DNA of 64,000 bases from an uncultured Bacilli bacterium (GTDB lineage Bacteria; Bacillota_I; Bacilli_A; RF39; UBA660), in assembly GCA_910587065.1 (NCBI GenBank), contig CAJUMA010000003.1, forward strand, positions 102,449 through 166,448. The letters are read 5' to 3'. The translations under genes and the position numbers were made by a program. Below are positions 1-9,514 of the stretch, piece after piece (the first letter of the stretch is position 1; each line of letters starts with the position of its first letter). The notes under the pieces were generated by a model. That model searched no databases. It was given only the letters and a program-made list of their open reading frames with translations, and was not told the origin of the DNA.

Positions 1-788
1 TATTTGAACTTAGTGATGGAAATTTGATTGAGGCAGTATTAATGCGACATGATTATGGATTAAGTGTCTGTGTATCTAGCCAAGTTGGTTGCAACATGGG
101 ATGTACTTTTTGTGAATCAGGAAGACTTAAAAAAGTAAGAGACCTAACCTCTGGGGAGATAGTAAGACAAATACTCATGATTGAAAATGATATACGAGAA
201 CGTATCTCATCAGTAGTAGTTATGGGAATTGGCGAACCATTTGATAACTACAACAATATAATGGATTTTATTAGGATAATAAATGATCCCTTAGGTATTG
301 CCATTGGTGCAAGACACATTACAGTATCAACTAGTGGTATTGTACCAAGAATTTACGACTATGCTAACGAGAATATTCAAACAAATTTAGCTTTATCATT
401 ACACGCACCTAATAATGTGCTTAGAAATAAAATAATGAAAGTTAATAAAGCCTACCCATTAGAAGATGTATTTAAGGCTCTTAGGTACTATATTGAAAAG
501 ACAAATAGAAGAGTAACTATTGAATATCTCTTATTAAATGGGGTAAATGATTCAATTGATCAAGCTAAAGAACTTGCTCATTTAATAAAAGGAATTAATG
601 TTTACGTAAATTTAATACCCTATAATGAAACAAGTCATATTGAATATAAAAAGAGTAGCAATGAAACAATTATGAATTTTTATGACACTTTAAAAAAGTT
701 AGGAATTAACGTAACTGTAAGACGTGAGTTTGGTGGAAACATAGATGCAGCTTGTGGACAGTTACGAGCTAGTGAGGTGGAAAAATGA
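1..788 (+). CDS. rlmN: 23S rRNA (adenine2503-C2)/tRNA (A37) methyltransferase RlmN, 5'-truncated by window edge
   Basis: Radical-SAM methyltransferase that modifies A2503 of 23S rRNA and A37 of some tRNAs. The reading frame is open from base 3 (FELSDGNLIEAVLM...), so the true start lies before the window; the TTG at 24 is internal. The radical-SAM cluster is visible as GCNMGCTFCESG (CxxxCxxC), followed by GIGEPFDN and the C-terminal RREFGGNIDAACGQL, whose Cys is the expected methyl-carrier residue. The visible part is about 260 residues, while the family is about 340-350. It ends in TGA overlapping the ATG of the next gene (ATGA), indicating translational coupling in a housekeeping operon. 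Confidence 0.95.
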   Translation, partial: FELSDGNLIEAVLMRHDYGLSVCVSSQVGCNMGCTFCESGRLKKVRDLTSGEIVRQILMIENDIRERISSVVVMGIGEPFDNYNNIMDFIRIINDPLGIAIGARHITVSTSGIVPRIYDYANENIQTNLALSLHAPNNVLRNKIMKVNKAYPLEDVFKALRYYIEKTNRRVTIEYLLLNGVNDSIDQAKELAHLIKGINVYVNLIPYNETSHIEYKKSSNETIMNFYDTLKKLGINVTVRREFGGNIDAACGQLRASEVEK

Positions 789-1525
789 AGTCATTTTATA
801 TAACTGATTCGGGAAGAGTGAGAAGTCATAACGAAGACTCTGTCACAATTGTAAAAAACGCAGCTTCTGAGCATTTAATGATTGTTGCTGATGGAATGGG
901 TGGACATCGTGCTGGAGAAGTGGCTTCTTCAATGGTAGTAACTCAAATAGGTTCAAAGTTTAAAGCTTTATCAACAATCGGTACTAAAAGAGATGCTATT
1001 AATTGGTTAAAAGAAAATGTTCAAGAAACGAACAATAATATTATTAAATATAGTGATGAACACCCTGAATCTATGGGACTTGGAACAACTTGCGTAATGG
1101 CTCTTTTAACTGCCAATTTCTTACTTTTTGTAAATATTGGTGATTCAAGTGGCTTTGTTTTCAAAAATGGTAAACTAAAAAAAATTACGAGAGATCATAC
1201 TCTAGTAAACTTTTTAGTAGAAACCGGTGATTTATCAGAAGCAGAAGCGGAAAATCATCCAAAGAAAAATGTTCTTATGAAGGCACTAGGTGCTGCCGAT
1301 CAGTGCGAAATAGATATATTTGAAGTTGAAACAGATATAGATGCAATTATGCTTTGCAGTGATGGTTTAACAAATATGTTAGCACAAGATCAAATAGAAA
1401 AAGTTTTGAATGAAACAGAAATAACTGTAGAAGATAAGTTGATAAAATTAATAAAGAAATGCAACGTTAGAGGTGGAACAGATAATATATCAATTGCTTA
1501 TCTTGTCAAAGAAAGAGAGGCATAA
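785..1525 (+). CDS. stp: PP2C-family serine/threonine phosphatase (Stp/PrpC)
   Basis: Metal-dependent protein phosphatase that opposes the PASTA kinase encoded next. PP2C motifs appear in order: SGRVRSHNEDS near the N-terminus, DGMGGH, GDSSGF, CSDGLT and GGTDNIS. These supply the aspartates that bind the two metals. It is 246 residues, the normal size for soluble bacterial Stp. The start overlaps the rlmN stop by 4 nt. The rlmN-stp-prkC-rsgA-rpe order is the classical Bacillota arrangement, which supports the assignment. Confidence 0.95.
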   Translation: MKSFYITDSGRVRSHNEDSVTIVKNAASEHLMIVADGMGGHRAGEVASSMVVTQIGSKFKALSTIGTKRDAINWLKENVQETNNNIIKYSDEHPESMGLGTTCVMALLTANFLLFVNIGDSSGFVFKNGKLKKITRDHTLVNFLVETGDLSEAEAENHPKKNVLMKALGAADQCEIDIFEVETDIDAIMLCSDGLTNMLAQDQIEKVLNETEITVEDKLIKLIKKCNVRGGTDNISIAYLVKEREA

Positions 1526-1527
1526 AC

Positions 1528-3324
1528 ATGATAATGAAAGGTCAAAAGATAAACGACCGTTATCAAATCATCAAGACAATTGGTGAAGGCGGAATGGCTA
1601 ATGTTTATCTTGCATATGATACTATTCTTGATCGTAATGTTGCAGTAAAGGTTTTAAGAGGAGACTTAGCAACTGATGAGAAGTTCGTTAGACGTTTCCA
1701 AAGAGAGGCTTTATCAGCATCTAGTTTAAGCCATCCAAATATAGTAGAAGTGTATGATGTAGGGGAAGACAATGGCTCATATTATATCGTTATGGAATAT
1801 ATTGAAGGAAAACACTTAAAACAACTTCTAAAAAAACGCGGAAATCTAACATTGACTGAAGTTGTTGACATAATGCTTCAAGTTACCGATGGAATGTCTG
1901 CTGCACATGATTCATATATAATTCACCGCGATATTAAACCGCAAAACATTATGATACTTGAAAATGGTCTTATTAAGATAACTGATTTTGGTATTGCTAT
2001 GGCTCTTAATTCAACTCAGTTAACGCAAACAAATTCAGTTATGGGCTCTGTTCATTATTTGCCACCAGAACAAGCGAGTGGTAAAGGCGCAACTATTCAA
2101 AGTGATGTATACTCAATGGGCATTTTAATGTATGAACTTTTAACTGGATCATTACCTTTTAGAGGCGATAATGCTGTTGAAATAGCTTTAAAACACATTA
2201 AAGAGCCTTTTCCAAGCGTTAGAGATAAAGTCCCAAATTTACCGCAATCAATTGAAAACATTATAATGCGAGCAACGGCTAAAAATGTTAAAAATAGATA
2301 TGCTGATGCAAAAGAACTTCATGATGATTTAAAAACAGCCTTATCTGATTCACGTGCTAGTGAACCTAAATATATTTTTAAATATCCAGAGGATGAAACA
2401 GATTCATCAAAAAAGAAAAAAGAAGTAATAAATGCCGAAATTATAAAAGAACCAACGGAAAAAGTAAAACCGTCAAAGGAAAAAACAAAAGAAAAAGTAA
2501 AAGAAGAAACGGGAGAGATAGATATTAAAGCTAAACAAATAACAGAAAGAGATTTAAAGAAAAAAGAAAATAAATTATTGTTAATACTTGCTATTGTTTT
2601 TACTGCAATTGTTGTAGTAGTAACAACTTTAGTGTTATTGGTTCCTAAATTTACAAGGGTAAAAAGTTATGAAATACCTGATGTTTCTAATTTAACAGTT
2701 CTCGAAGCAGAAAATAAACTACAAGAATTAGGCTTTGAAATAGATGAAGAACAAAAGGAAGTTTCATCTTCAGAAATCGAATCTGGTCATGTTGTTAGAA
2801 CTTCTCCTCAAGCTGGAAGTAAAAGAAAAGTTGGAGCAATAATAACCTTGTATGTTTCATCAGGTGAACATGGGTATGCGGTTGAGGATTTAGCTGGGCA
2901 AAATGCAACAGAAGTAAAAGCCGTTTTAGAAAAAATGTATAATTTATATGTTATTTTAAAAGAAGAGGAAAACGATACGGCAAATGTTAATGAAATAATT
3001 CGTACTGAGCCCGGTGTAGGAACAACTCTTACAGAAGGAGATACAATTACAATATATGTTCCTAATAAGACTAGTGACTATCCAGACTTTACAACAGGCT
3101 CCTATTCTCTAAAAGAAATAGAAGCTTGGTGTGAAAAATATAATGTTACTTTAGTTCCAGTTTATAATCCTACAGATGAATATGCACCAGGGACCATATA
3201 TGATCAATCGCAAAAAGCTGGAACATCAGCAATGCCAAATCAAACATTAAAAATCTATATTGCTGAAGAATTAGCAAATGATGATCCTAATGCCGAAGCT
3301 CCAGTTGATAATGGAGAAGAATAG
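1528..3324 (+). CDS. prkC: PASTA-domain serine/threonine protein kinase PrkC/StkP
   Basis: Membrane kinase that senses peptidoglycan fragments and phosphorylates wall-growth and translation targets. The cytoplasmic kinase domain (about residues 10-270) has GEGGMANV, the VAVK lysine, HRDIKPQN and DFGIA. A Lys/Glu-rich linker leads to one membrane segment at about 348-373. Three PASTA repeats follow (about 376-440, 443-512 and 514-585), then an acidic tail. The ATG at 1528 follows an AGAGAGG site, and an ATG two codons later is an alternative. It lies 2 nt after stp and directly abuts rsgA. Confidence 0.95.
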   Translation: MIMKGQKINDRYQIIKTIGEGGMANVYLAYDTILDRNVAVKVLRGDLATDEKFVRRFQREALSASSLSHPNIVEVYDVGEDNGSYYIVMEYIEGKHLKQLLKKRGNLTLTEVVDIMLQVTDGMSAAHDSYIIHRDIKPQNIMILENGLIKITDFGIAMALNSTQLTQTNSVMGSVHYLPPEQASGKGATIQSDVYSMGILMYELLTGSLPFRGDNAVEIALKHIKEPFPSVRDKVPNLPQSIENIIMRATAKNVKNRYADAKELHDDLKTALSDSRASEPKYIFKYPEDETDSSKKKKEVINAEIIKEPTEKVKPSKEKTKEKVKEETGEIDIKAKQITERDLKKKENKLLLILAIVFTAIVVVVTTLVLLVPKFTRVKSYEIPDVSNLTVLEAENKLQELGFEIDEEQKEVSSSEIESGHVVRTSPQAGSKRKVGAIITLYVSSGEHGYAVEDLAGQNATEVKAVLEKMYNLYVILKEEENDTANVNEIIRTEPGVGTTLTEGDTITIYVPNKTSDYPDFTTGSYSLKEIEAWCEKYNVTLVPVYNPTDEYAPGTIYDQSQKAGTSAMPNQTLKIYIAEELANDDPNAEAPVDNGEE

Positions 3325-4173
3325 ATGACTGGAAGAATTATTAAGAATATTAGTAATTTGTATACGGTTGAGGCAAATGGAAAAAACTACGATTGCCATC
3401 CTCGAGGAATATTCAGAAAAAACAATGAAATTCCTCTAGTTGGTGACATTGTTGAATTCGATTCAAACGAATTAGTTATAAATCGCATTTTTGATAGAAC
3501 GAATGAGTTAAAAAGGCCTGCAATAGCTAATGTCGATATATGCATAATTGTTACAAGTTTAAAAGAGCCTGATTACTCAGCAACATTATTAGATAAAATG
3601 TTAACCAATGTAATTCTATCTAATATTGAACCGATAATTGTGTTTTCAAAATATGATTTATTGAGCGAAAAAGAAGAACATGCCTTTAATGAAATAATTA
3701 AGTATTATAAAAGTATTGGCATAAAAACGTTTTTAAATACGGAGATTTCTTCTCTAGAAGATGTAATAAGCAATAAAACAGTAACTCTTACTGGGCAGAC
3801 TGGAGCAGGAAAATCAACAATAATAAACAAATTGGATTCAAGCTTAAATTTAAAGACAGATGAAATATCTCTTGCTTTAGGTAGGGGAAAACACACAACA
3901 AGACACGTAGAACTTTTTAAGGTAAACGATTATTATATTGCCGACACTCCAGGTTTTTCTGCTTTGGATGTAATAGATGATAAAGAAAACATTCGCTTTG
4001 CCTTTTATGAATTTAACCATGATTCATGCAAGTTTAGAGACTGTAAACATTTAAATGAAGTAGGTTGCCAAGTAAAAGAAGATGTTAAATCAGGTAAAAT
4101 ATTAAAAAGCAGATATGAAAGTTACAAGGGGATGATGGAAAATGAAAATATCAGTAACATTTCTAAAAAGTAA
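3325..4173 (+). CDS. rsgA: Ribosome small-subunit-dependent GTPase RsgA (YjeQ)
   Basis: Circularly permuted GTPase that checks maturation of the 30S subunit. Motifs run in the permuted order: G4-like SKYD near residue 110, G1 GQTGAGKST near 156, G3 DTPGF near 207. The C-terminal zinc knuckle is CKFRDCKHLNEVGC near 235. An N-terminal OB-like region precedes them. Length 282 is slightly short of the usual 290-350. The ATG follows the prkC stop with no gap, and the 3' end overlaps rpe by 32 nt, so translation is probably coupled. Confidence 0.95.
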   Translation: MTGRIIKNISNLYTVEANGKNYDCHPRGIFRKNNEIPLVGDIVEFDSNELVINRIFDRTNELKRPAIANVDICIIVTSLKEPDYSATLLDKMLTNVILSNIEPIIVFSKYDLLSEKEEHAFNEIIKYYKSIGIKTFLNTEISSLEDVISNKTVTLTGQTGAGKSTIINKLDSSLNLKTDEISLALGRGKHTTRHVELFKVNDYYIADTPGFSALDVIDDKENIRFAFYEFNHDSCKFRDCKHLNEVGCQVKEDVKSGKILKSRYESYKGMMENENISNISKK

Positions 4174-4771
4174 ATATGAACGTAAAAAGACTATTGAAGA
4201 AATATTAAAAACTGATGCTGATTATATTCATGTAGATATAATGGATGGGAAGTTTGTTGAAAGAACTGTTTTAAGTATAGAAGAAACACAAAATCTATTT
4301 AATAATTGTTCTAAACCACTAGACATTCATCTTATGTGTTCCCATCCTGAAGATTATATTGAGGCATCAAGAAACCTAAATGTTTCTTATATAACCATAC
4401 ATGCCGAAATAGACGACGATTTAGATGAACTGATTGAAATAATACATAGTTTGGGAATAAAAGCTGGATTAGCAATAAATCCTGATACGACGATTTCATC
4501 AATTGAAAAGTATTTAGAAAGAATTGAAAATGTCTTGATTATGGGAGTAAATCCAGGGTATGGAGGTCAGTCACTAATACCATCAACTGTGGATAAAATA
4601 TCAGAACTTAAGAAGTTACGTGAAGATAAAAATTATCATTATCAAATATCTTTAGATGGGGGAGTTAATTTAGAAACTCGTAAAATGTTAGATGACTTAG
4701 ATATTGTCGTTGCTGGTAGTTACATATGTGAGTCTAACGATTATCAAAAGCAAATTGATACATTAAGATAA
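4142..4771 (+). CDS. rpe: Ribulose-phosphate 3-epimerase
   Basis: Interconverts ribulose-5-phosphate and xylulose-5-phosphate in the pentose phosphate pathway. The TIM-barrel motifs HVDIMDGKFV, LDIHLMCSHPEDYI, MGVNPGYGGQ and SLDGGVN carry the metal and phosphate ligands. The usual N-terminal IAPSILSADF-type strand is replaced by ISVTFLKSKY, so the first strand is divergent. Length 209 is normal. It starts inside rsgA, and the stop codon lies inside the stem of a terminator, so it ends the rlmN-rpe operon. Confidence 0.9.
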   Translation: MKISVTFLKSKYERKKTIEEILKTDADYIHVDIMDGKFVERTVLSIEETQNLFNNCSKPLDIHLMCSHPEDYIEASRNLNVSYITIHAEIDDDLDELIEIIHSLGIKAGLAINPDTTISSIEKYLERIENVLIMGVNPGYGGQSLIPSTVDKISELKKLREDKNYHYQISLDGGVNLETRKMLDDLDIVVAGSYICESNDYQKQIDTLR

Positions 4772-4790
4772 AAACTTAATGTGTTTTTTT
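4761..4790 (+). terminator. Intrinsic terminator after rpe
   Basis: A perfect 7-bp stem CATTAAG/CTTAATG (4761-4767 with 4775-4781) is followed by TGTTTTTTT. The rpe stop lies in the loop region. Confidence 0.8.
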
Positions 4791-4819
4791 GCCTAAACAA
4801 AAAAAAGGAGTGTTTATAA

Positions 4820-5395
4820 ATGAATATAGTAGAATATAAAGAAAACATGGGGAAAAGATTACTTGAAGGATTAATGCAAATGGAAGCAGAAGATGAAAGC
4901 TCACTTTGTTATATTGAGTACTTAACTGAGTATGGCGCAGATGTTGACTATCAAGATCCAAAAACTGGATATACTCCAATTATGGTAGCCATTGAACATA
5001 ATTTAGAAAAATCTTTTGATAATATTTTAAGTTTTGAACCAAATCTGGAAGCTGCCAATTTCTGGGGAATTAAGCCAATACACCTTGCTGCTGCTCAAGA
5101 AAATCAGCATTATCTACGATCTTTATGCAAAAAAAGAGTAGATGTTAATGCTTTTGATAAACATGGAAATCGTCCTTTAAATTATGCCATTAGGAAGGAA
5201 GTTGTTCCAAATATTCGAATTCTAATGAAAAGAAGTGAATCGCTAAACTATTTAAATAATGTAAGAAAATCAATATATGATGAAGCTCTTGAAACGCAAA
5301 ATCAAGAAGTAATTGATTGTGTTTATCAAAAAGAAAGAGAAAATATAGTTAAAAGAGTCTTATTTCCATCAATTCAAGGGAAAACTTCCAAATAA
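4820..5395 (+). CDS. Ankyrin-repeat protein
   Basis: A small soluble protein of 191 residues with no signal peptide. It holds about three ankyrin repeats, recognisable as GADVDYQDPKTGYTPIMVAIE, WGIKPIHLAAAQEN and VDVNAFDKHGNRPLNYAIR. Ankyrin repeats bind other proteins, and the partner cannot be read from the sequence. A strong AGGAG site lies 10 nt before the ATG. It stands alone between the rpe terminator and a membrane-protein pair. Confidence 0.8.
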   Translation: MNIVEYKENMGKRLLEGLMQMEAEDESSLCYIEYLTEYGADVDYQDPKTGYTPIMVAIEHNLEKSFDNILSFEPNLEAANFWGIKPIHLAAAQENQHYLRSLCKKRVDVNAFDKHGNRPLNYAIRKEVVPNIRILMKRSESLNYLNNVRKSIYDEALETQNQEVIDCVYQKERENIVKRVLFPSIQGKTSK

Positions 5396-5431
5396 CGCTT
5401 AATTATGTTATAGTGTATATGTGATTAAAAT

Positions 5432-6712
5432 ATGAAGTATGAAAGTGTACTAGACTTAATTTTTATTTTTTTGATATATTCCGTAATTGGATGGGTACTT
5501 GAAGTAGTTGCTGTTGCCATAAAAGAAGGAAAATTTGTTAATCGGGGAATAACCAATGGACCAATGTGTCCTATATATGGACTTTGTTCGATAATTATTT
5601 TACTGATTACCCGTGATGTTGAAAATATTTTTGGTATATTTTTAGCATCAGTTATTTACGGAACATTTTTAGAGTTTTTAACAGGTAAAATTCTTGAAAA
5701 AATAGATAAGGCTAGATGGTGGAACTATTCTAAGAAAAAATTTAATTTTGATGGTTATATTTGTTTAGAGTATTCCTTACTTTGGGGTGTACTCGGAGTA
5801 TTATTGGTAAAAGTAATCAACCCAATATTCTTAACGACTTTTCAAAATATTAATCTTTTTATTAGAAGTATAATTTGCTTTGGCTTAATGTCCATCGCGA
5901 CAATTGATTTATTAACATCATTTATAACTATAAAAATAATAAATACGCATCGTCTTGAAAATATTTCCAATAGATTAGGTAATAGTATACTAACATCAAT
6001 TAAAAAAAGGATTGAAAATGTTTATCCAAACGTAAAAAACAAACGTAAAACAAAAATTAAATCTGATACATTTGCCGAAGGGATAAATTTTTATAAATTA
6101 TTTCTAATATTTCTAATTGGTGCTTTTATTGGTGATATATGCGAAATAATATATTGTCGATTCTCAATGCACAGATGGATGAGCAGATCATCTCTTGTTT
6201 TTGGACAGCTGTCCATTGTTTGGGGGATGGGTATGGCTCTTGCAACACTATGTTTGCATCGTTATAAGGATAAGAATAATGGAACAATATTTATTGCTGG
6301 AAGTATAATGGGTGGAGCTTTTGAATATATCTGTAGTGTTTTTACGGAAGTGTTCTTTGGCACTATATTTTGGGATTATCATCATTTGCCGCTTAACTTG
6401 AATGGAAGAATTAATTTATTGTTCTGTTTCTTTTGGGGGATTGCTGCGGTGATATTTATTAAATATATTTATCCGCCAATGTCAGCACTAATCGAAAAAA
6501 TACCCAAAAGAGTTGGAGCTCTCGTTACAAATGTCTTATTTATTTTTATTGTTATAGATCTTCTAATAACGGGATGTGTAATGATGCGTTATAATACAAG
6601 AAAAGAGGGTGTAGAAGCAACAAATATTATTGAGAAATTGTGTGATAAATATGCCCCCGATGAATATATGAAAAAAAGATGGTCAAATATGAAAAATGTT
6701 ATAAAGGAGTAA
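5432..6712 (+). CDS. Polytopic membrane protein with two ABC_trans_CmpB-like (PF06541) halves
   Basis: A 426-residue membrane protein usually labelled 'putative ABC transporter permease'. The hallmark of the family, a Y/F..IGW..E segment followed by an RG....GP.CPIYG loop, is seen at residues 12-50 (YSVIGWVLEV, NGPMCPIYG). A second divergent copy begins near 225 (LIGAFIGDICEIIY ... GQLSIVWGMG), so the protein looks like an internal duplication. A TATAGT-type -10 and a weak GTGAT site precede the ATG. The DUF368 gene follows after 4 nt and is probably cotranscribed. The biochemical role of the family is not established. Confidence 0.7.
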   Translation: MKYESVLDLIFIFLIYSVIGWVLEVVAVAIKEGKFVNRGITNGPMCPIYGLCSIIILLITRDVENIFGIFLASVIYGTFLEFLTGKILEKIDKARWWNYSKKKFNFDGYICLEYSLLWGVLGVLLVKVINPIFLTTFQNINLFIRSIICFGLMSIATIDLLTSFITIKIINTHRLENISNRLGNSILTSIKKRIENVYPNVKNKRKTKIKSDTFAEGINFYKLFLIFLIGAFIGDICEIIYCRFSMHRWMSRSSLVFGQLSIVWGMGMALATLCLHRYKDKNNGTIFIAGSIMGGAFEYICSVFTEVFFGTIFWDYHHLPLNLNGRINLLFCFFWGIAAVIFIKYIYPPMSALIEKIPKRVGALVTNVLFIFIVIDLLITGCVMMRYNTRKEGVEATNIIEKLCDKYAPDEYMKKRWSNMKNVIKE

Positions 6713-6716
6713 AATT

Positions 6717-7613
6717 ATGAAGAAAATAAAGGATTATATAATAAATATGTTTAATGGATTTTGTATGGCACTTGCCGATTCAGTACCTGGAGTATCAGGA
6801 GGAACAATAGCTTTTCTTCTAGGTTTTTATGATATGTTCATTAACTCTTTAGATGATATCTTTAGAGGAAATATGAAAGCGAAGAAAAAAGCTTTAACTT
6901 TTTTAATTAAATTGGGAATAGGCTGGGTAATAGGCTTCTTAGCATCAGCTACTATTCTTTCAAATCTTTTTACAACGAAGATTTATGCTATGTCTTCCCT
7001 TTTTATAGGGTTTATTCTTGCAGCCATCCCTTTAATAATAAAGCAAGAACAAGATTCTTTTAAAGGGAAATACAAGAATATCGTATTTGCAGTTTTGGGA
7101 ATAGCCTTAGTAGTTGGCATTACTCTTTTAAGTAGTAACACTTTAATTGATGTTAATGTAAGTAAACCAAATTTATTTACATACCTTTATGTAATGGTTG
7201 CAGCATCTATCTCTATAACAGCTATGGTGCTTCCAGGAATTTCTGGTTCAACTTTACTATTAGTATTTGGGTTATACATCCCAATAATGTCATCAATCAA
7301 AGAATTTTTAACATTAAACTTTTCTGTATTACCTATACTTATTGTCTTTGGTATAGGAGTATTATTTGGAATAGTATTCTTTGTTAAATTACTAAGAATT
7401 GGCTTAAAGAAATATAGAAGTCAAATTTGTTATACAATAATAGGTATGATGATAGGTTCTCTATATTCAATAGTTATGGGACCAACGACTTTAGAAGAAC
7501 CATTAAAAATGTTAACGTTTAAAAACTTTGACATAATTTTCTTTATAATAGGAATAATAATAATATATTTACTTGAATTTGCCAGAATCAAGTTAAATAA
7601 AAAACAAATGTAA
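6717..7613 (+). CDS. DUF368 membrane protein (PopT-like undecaprenyl-phosphate translocase)
   Basis: A polytopic protein of 298 residues. The DUF368 signature MALADSVPGVSGGTIAFLLGFYD lies at the N-terminus, and the inverted partner motif MVLPGISGSTLLLVFGLY lies near residue 170. Published work on PopT-type DUF368 proteins assigns them to flipping undecaprenyl phosphate back across the membrane for wall synthesis. Transfer of that role here is inference from family membership. An AAGGAG site lies just before the ATG, and the gene follows its upstream neighbour closely. Confidence 0.8.
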   Translation: MKKIKDYIINMFNGFCMALADSVPGVSGGTIAFLLGFYDMFINSLDDIFRGNMKAKKKALTFLIKLGIGWVIGFLASATILSNLFTTKIYAMSSLFIGFILAAIPLIIKQEQDSFKGKYKNIVFAVLGIALVVGITLLSSNTLIDVNVSKPNLFTYLYVMVAASISITAMVLPGISGSTLLLVFGLYIPIMSSIKEFLTLNFSVLPILIVFGIGVLFGIVFFVKLLRIGLKKYRSQICYTIIGMMIGSLYSIVMGPTTLEEPLKMLTFKNFDIIFFIIGIIIIYLLEFARIKLNKKQM

Positions 7614-7640
7614 ACTTTGTTAATAAAATGTCGAATAATG

Positions 7641-7668
7641 TTGATAAATGGAATAATTGTGATAAAAT
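7641..7668 (+). promoter_or_regulatory. Promoter of the SipW/TasA-like operon
   Basis: TTGATA, a 16-nt spacer, then an extended -10 TGATAAAAT, placed 40 nt before the fibre-subunit ATG. Confidence 0.65.
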
Positions 7669-7708
7669 CAAATTATAAGACAATAATAGAAGAGGAGAGG
7701 AAGTTTTT

Positions 7709-8329
7709 ATGAAAGGAAAAACAAAGAAAAGTATTATAGTTTTAGTAGTGTTACTAGCAATCGGATTTGCAGCTGTATCAACTACACTTTACATTAATGG
7801 TGTAATCCATTTAGGAGCAAATCAAGAGAATTTTGAAAACAATTTAATATTCACAAGAGCATCATTAGATTACAGTGATGAAACTAAAACTGATATTTCA
7901 GATGTAACTGGTGAAGGAGCTGAAGGAGATAAATTAAGAATTGTCAACAACGGAAAAGCAATCGAATTCACAACAGAAACATTAAAAAACATTGGTGAAT
8001 CAGTAACATTATCATATGATATAACTAATAATTCTCAATATGGTGCAGAATTTACAGGAATAACTTGTGATGTTTATGATGGAACAGAAGTTGATGAAGC
8101 TAATAAGAATACAAATCCAGAGTATATTAGACTTGAAGTTCAAGATTTCAAAAATCCTTTAGGTGAAGGTGAAACTGAAGCTACTAACAAGAAAATATCT
8201 TCAAAAGGAGGAATTGAAAATCAAACAGTTAAAGTAACAATGAAAAAATCTTATGTTGGTACTGAAACTGAAAATACTAAAACATATACAGTTAAATGTA
8301 CTATTAACGCTTCTGGTTTAAGCGAATAA
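7709..8329 (+). CDS. Secreted TasA/camelysin-like protein, probable SipW substrate
   Basis: A 206-residue secreted protein. A Lys-rich start and a hydrophobic stretch (residues 8-28) run into NGVIHLGANQENFENN, the arrangement seen in SipW-dependent signal peptides of TasA and CalY proteins. The rest is a beta-rich domain with a YDITNNSQYGAEF motif resembling the N-N-S core of biofilm-fibre subunits. A strong GAGAGGAAG site precedes the ATG. The next gene encodes the matching type of signal peptidase, so this is most likely its cargo. Assembly into fibres is inferred. Confidence 0.65.
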   Translation: MKGKTKKSIIVLVVLLAIGFAAVSTTLYINGVIHLGANQENFENNLIFTRASLDYSDETKTDISDVTGEGAEGDKLRIVNNGKAIEFTTETLKNIGESVTLSYDITNNSQYGAEFTGITCDVYDGTEVDEANKNTNPEYIRLEVQDFKNPLGEGETEATNKKISSKGGIENQTVKVTMKKSYVGTETENTKTYTVKCTINASGLSE

Positions 8330-8362
8330 TTATTTAATTAAAAATTAAGAGTGGTGAGAAAT

Positions 8363-9496
8363 ATGTTTAAATATATATTGCAAATACTTTCAATTATATT
8401 AACAATTTCTCTTTTATTCTTTAACGTTTATATTGCTAAATCAATAGATTTTATGTTTACTTTTTTAGTACTACTAGGAATGCTTCTAGTAAGCATTTTC
8501 TTGTTTGGCTATAGAAAAGTAGATAAAAGAGATTTTAAATATAAAGTTATACTTGTAGCAGGGTTAGCATTCTTGCTACAAAGCGTACTGTACTTAATTG
8601 GAACAAAGGTAGGATATACAGCAAATTACAGTTCAATGTTCAAAACCTATGTTGAAAAGAGAATTATCTTACTAGTGTTTCTTACAGTAATAGCAAGAGA
8701 AATCATACGTTATCTAGTAGTAAATATAAATACAGGTAAGAAATGGCAAAAGTATGTAGTTCAAATATTATTAATATTAATGTGTGTGTTAGTAGATTTG
8801 TCTATATCTCCTAAGATATATACATTTACATCATTCTCATTAGTTTATGAATTTCTTGCATTATTTTTTATACCAAGTGTTGCAAAAAATATCTTACTAA
8901 ATTATTTGAGTAATATTGGTGGATATGTATTAACATTCATATACATATTAATAATGGATTTATATATTTACTTTTTATCAATCAAACCTGATTTAAATAT
9001 GTTACTAGAGGCAGTTATTTTATTAGTTTTTCCATACGTTGTTTATAACTACGTTAACAAATTAAATAATGGAAGAATTATAGTAAAAAAAAGAGAAAGA
9101 AAAAAAGAAAACAAACTAGTCACAATACTTTCGGCAATTATATTTGGAATACTTGTATGTTTAGTATCAAGAGAATTCAAATATTCGATGATAGGTATAG
9201 GTTCTGAATCGATGACAGGAACTATAAATAAAGGTGATGCAATCATCTACAGAAGATATGAGAAAAACGAAAATATCAAGGATAAAGTAATTGTGTTTAG
9301 AAGAAATAATGTTATGATAGTCCATCGTGTCATAAAGGTTTATCCGCTCGATGGAGAAGCTGTCTATCAGACAAAAGGAGATAATAATGAATCTCAAGAT
9401 AACTGGTTGGTTGAAGATAAGGATATTATCGGGGTTGTAGAAAAGAGAATACCATTAATAGCTTGGCCATCCGTTTTACTAGGAGAAATATTTTAG
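8363..9496 (+). CDS. sipW: SipW-type (ER-type) signal peptidase I with long polytopic N-terminus
   Basis: Serine protease that removes signal peptides outside the membrane. The catalytic domain lies in the last 110 residues: GSESMTGTINKGD (Ser in SxSM), IVHRVI (the His that replaces Lys in this subclass) and YQTKGDNNESQDNW. About seven extra membrane segments form residues 1-240, which is unusual because ordinary SipW has one or two. The ATG at 8363 is chosen over the GTGs at 8351/8354 because GTGGTGAG is its ribosome-binding site. It sits 33 nt after its probable substrate and before a partner membrane protein. Confidence 0.85.
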   Translation: MFKYILQILSIILTISLLFFNVYIAKSIDFMFTFLVLLGMLLVSIFLFGYRKVDKRDFKYKVILVAGLAFLLQSVLYLIGTKVGYTANYSSMFKTYVEKRIILLVFLTVIAREIIRYLVVNINTGKKWQKYVVQILLILMCVLVDLSISPKIYTFTSFSLVYEFLALFFIPSVAKNILLNYLSNIGGYVLTFIYILIMDLYIYFLSIKPDLNMLLEAVILLVFPYVVYNYVNKLNNGRIIVKKRERKKENKLVTILSAIIFGILVCLVSREFKYSMIGIGSESMTGTINKGDAIIYRRYEKNENIKDKVIVFRRNNVMIVHRVIKVYPLDGEAVYQTKGDNNESQDNWLVEDKDIIGVVEKRIPLIAWPSVLLGEIF

Positions 9497-9514
9497 ATTG
9501 AGAGTGATGTAAAG

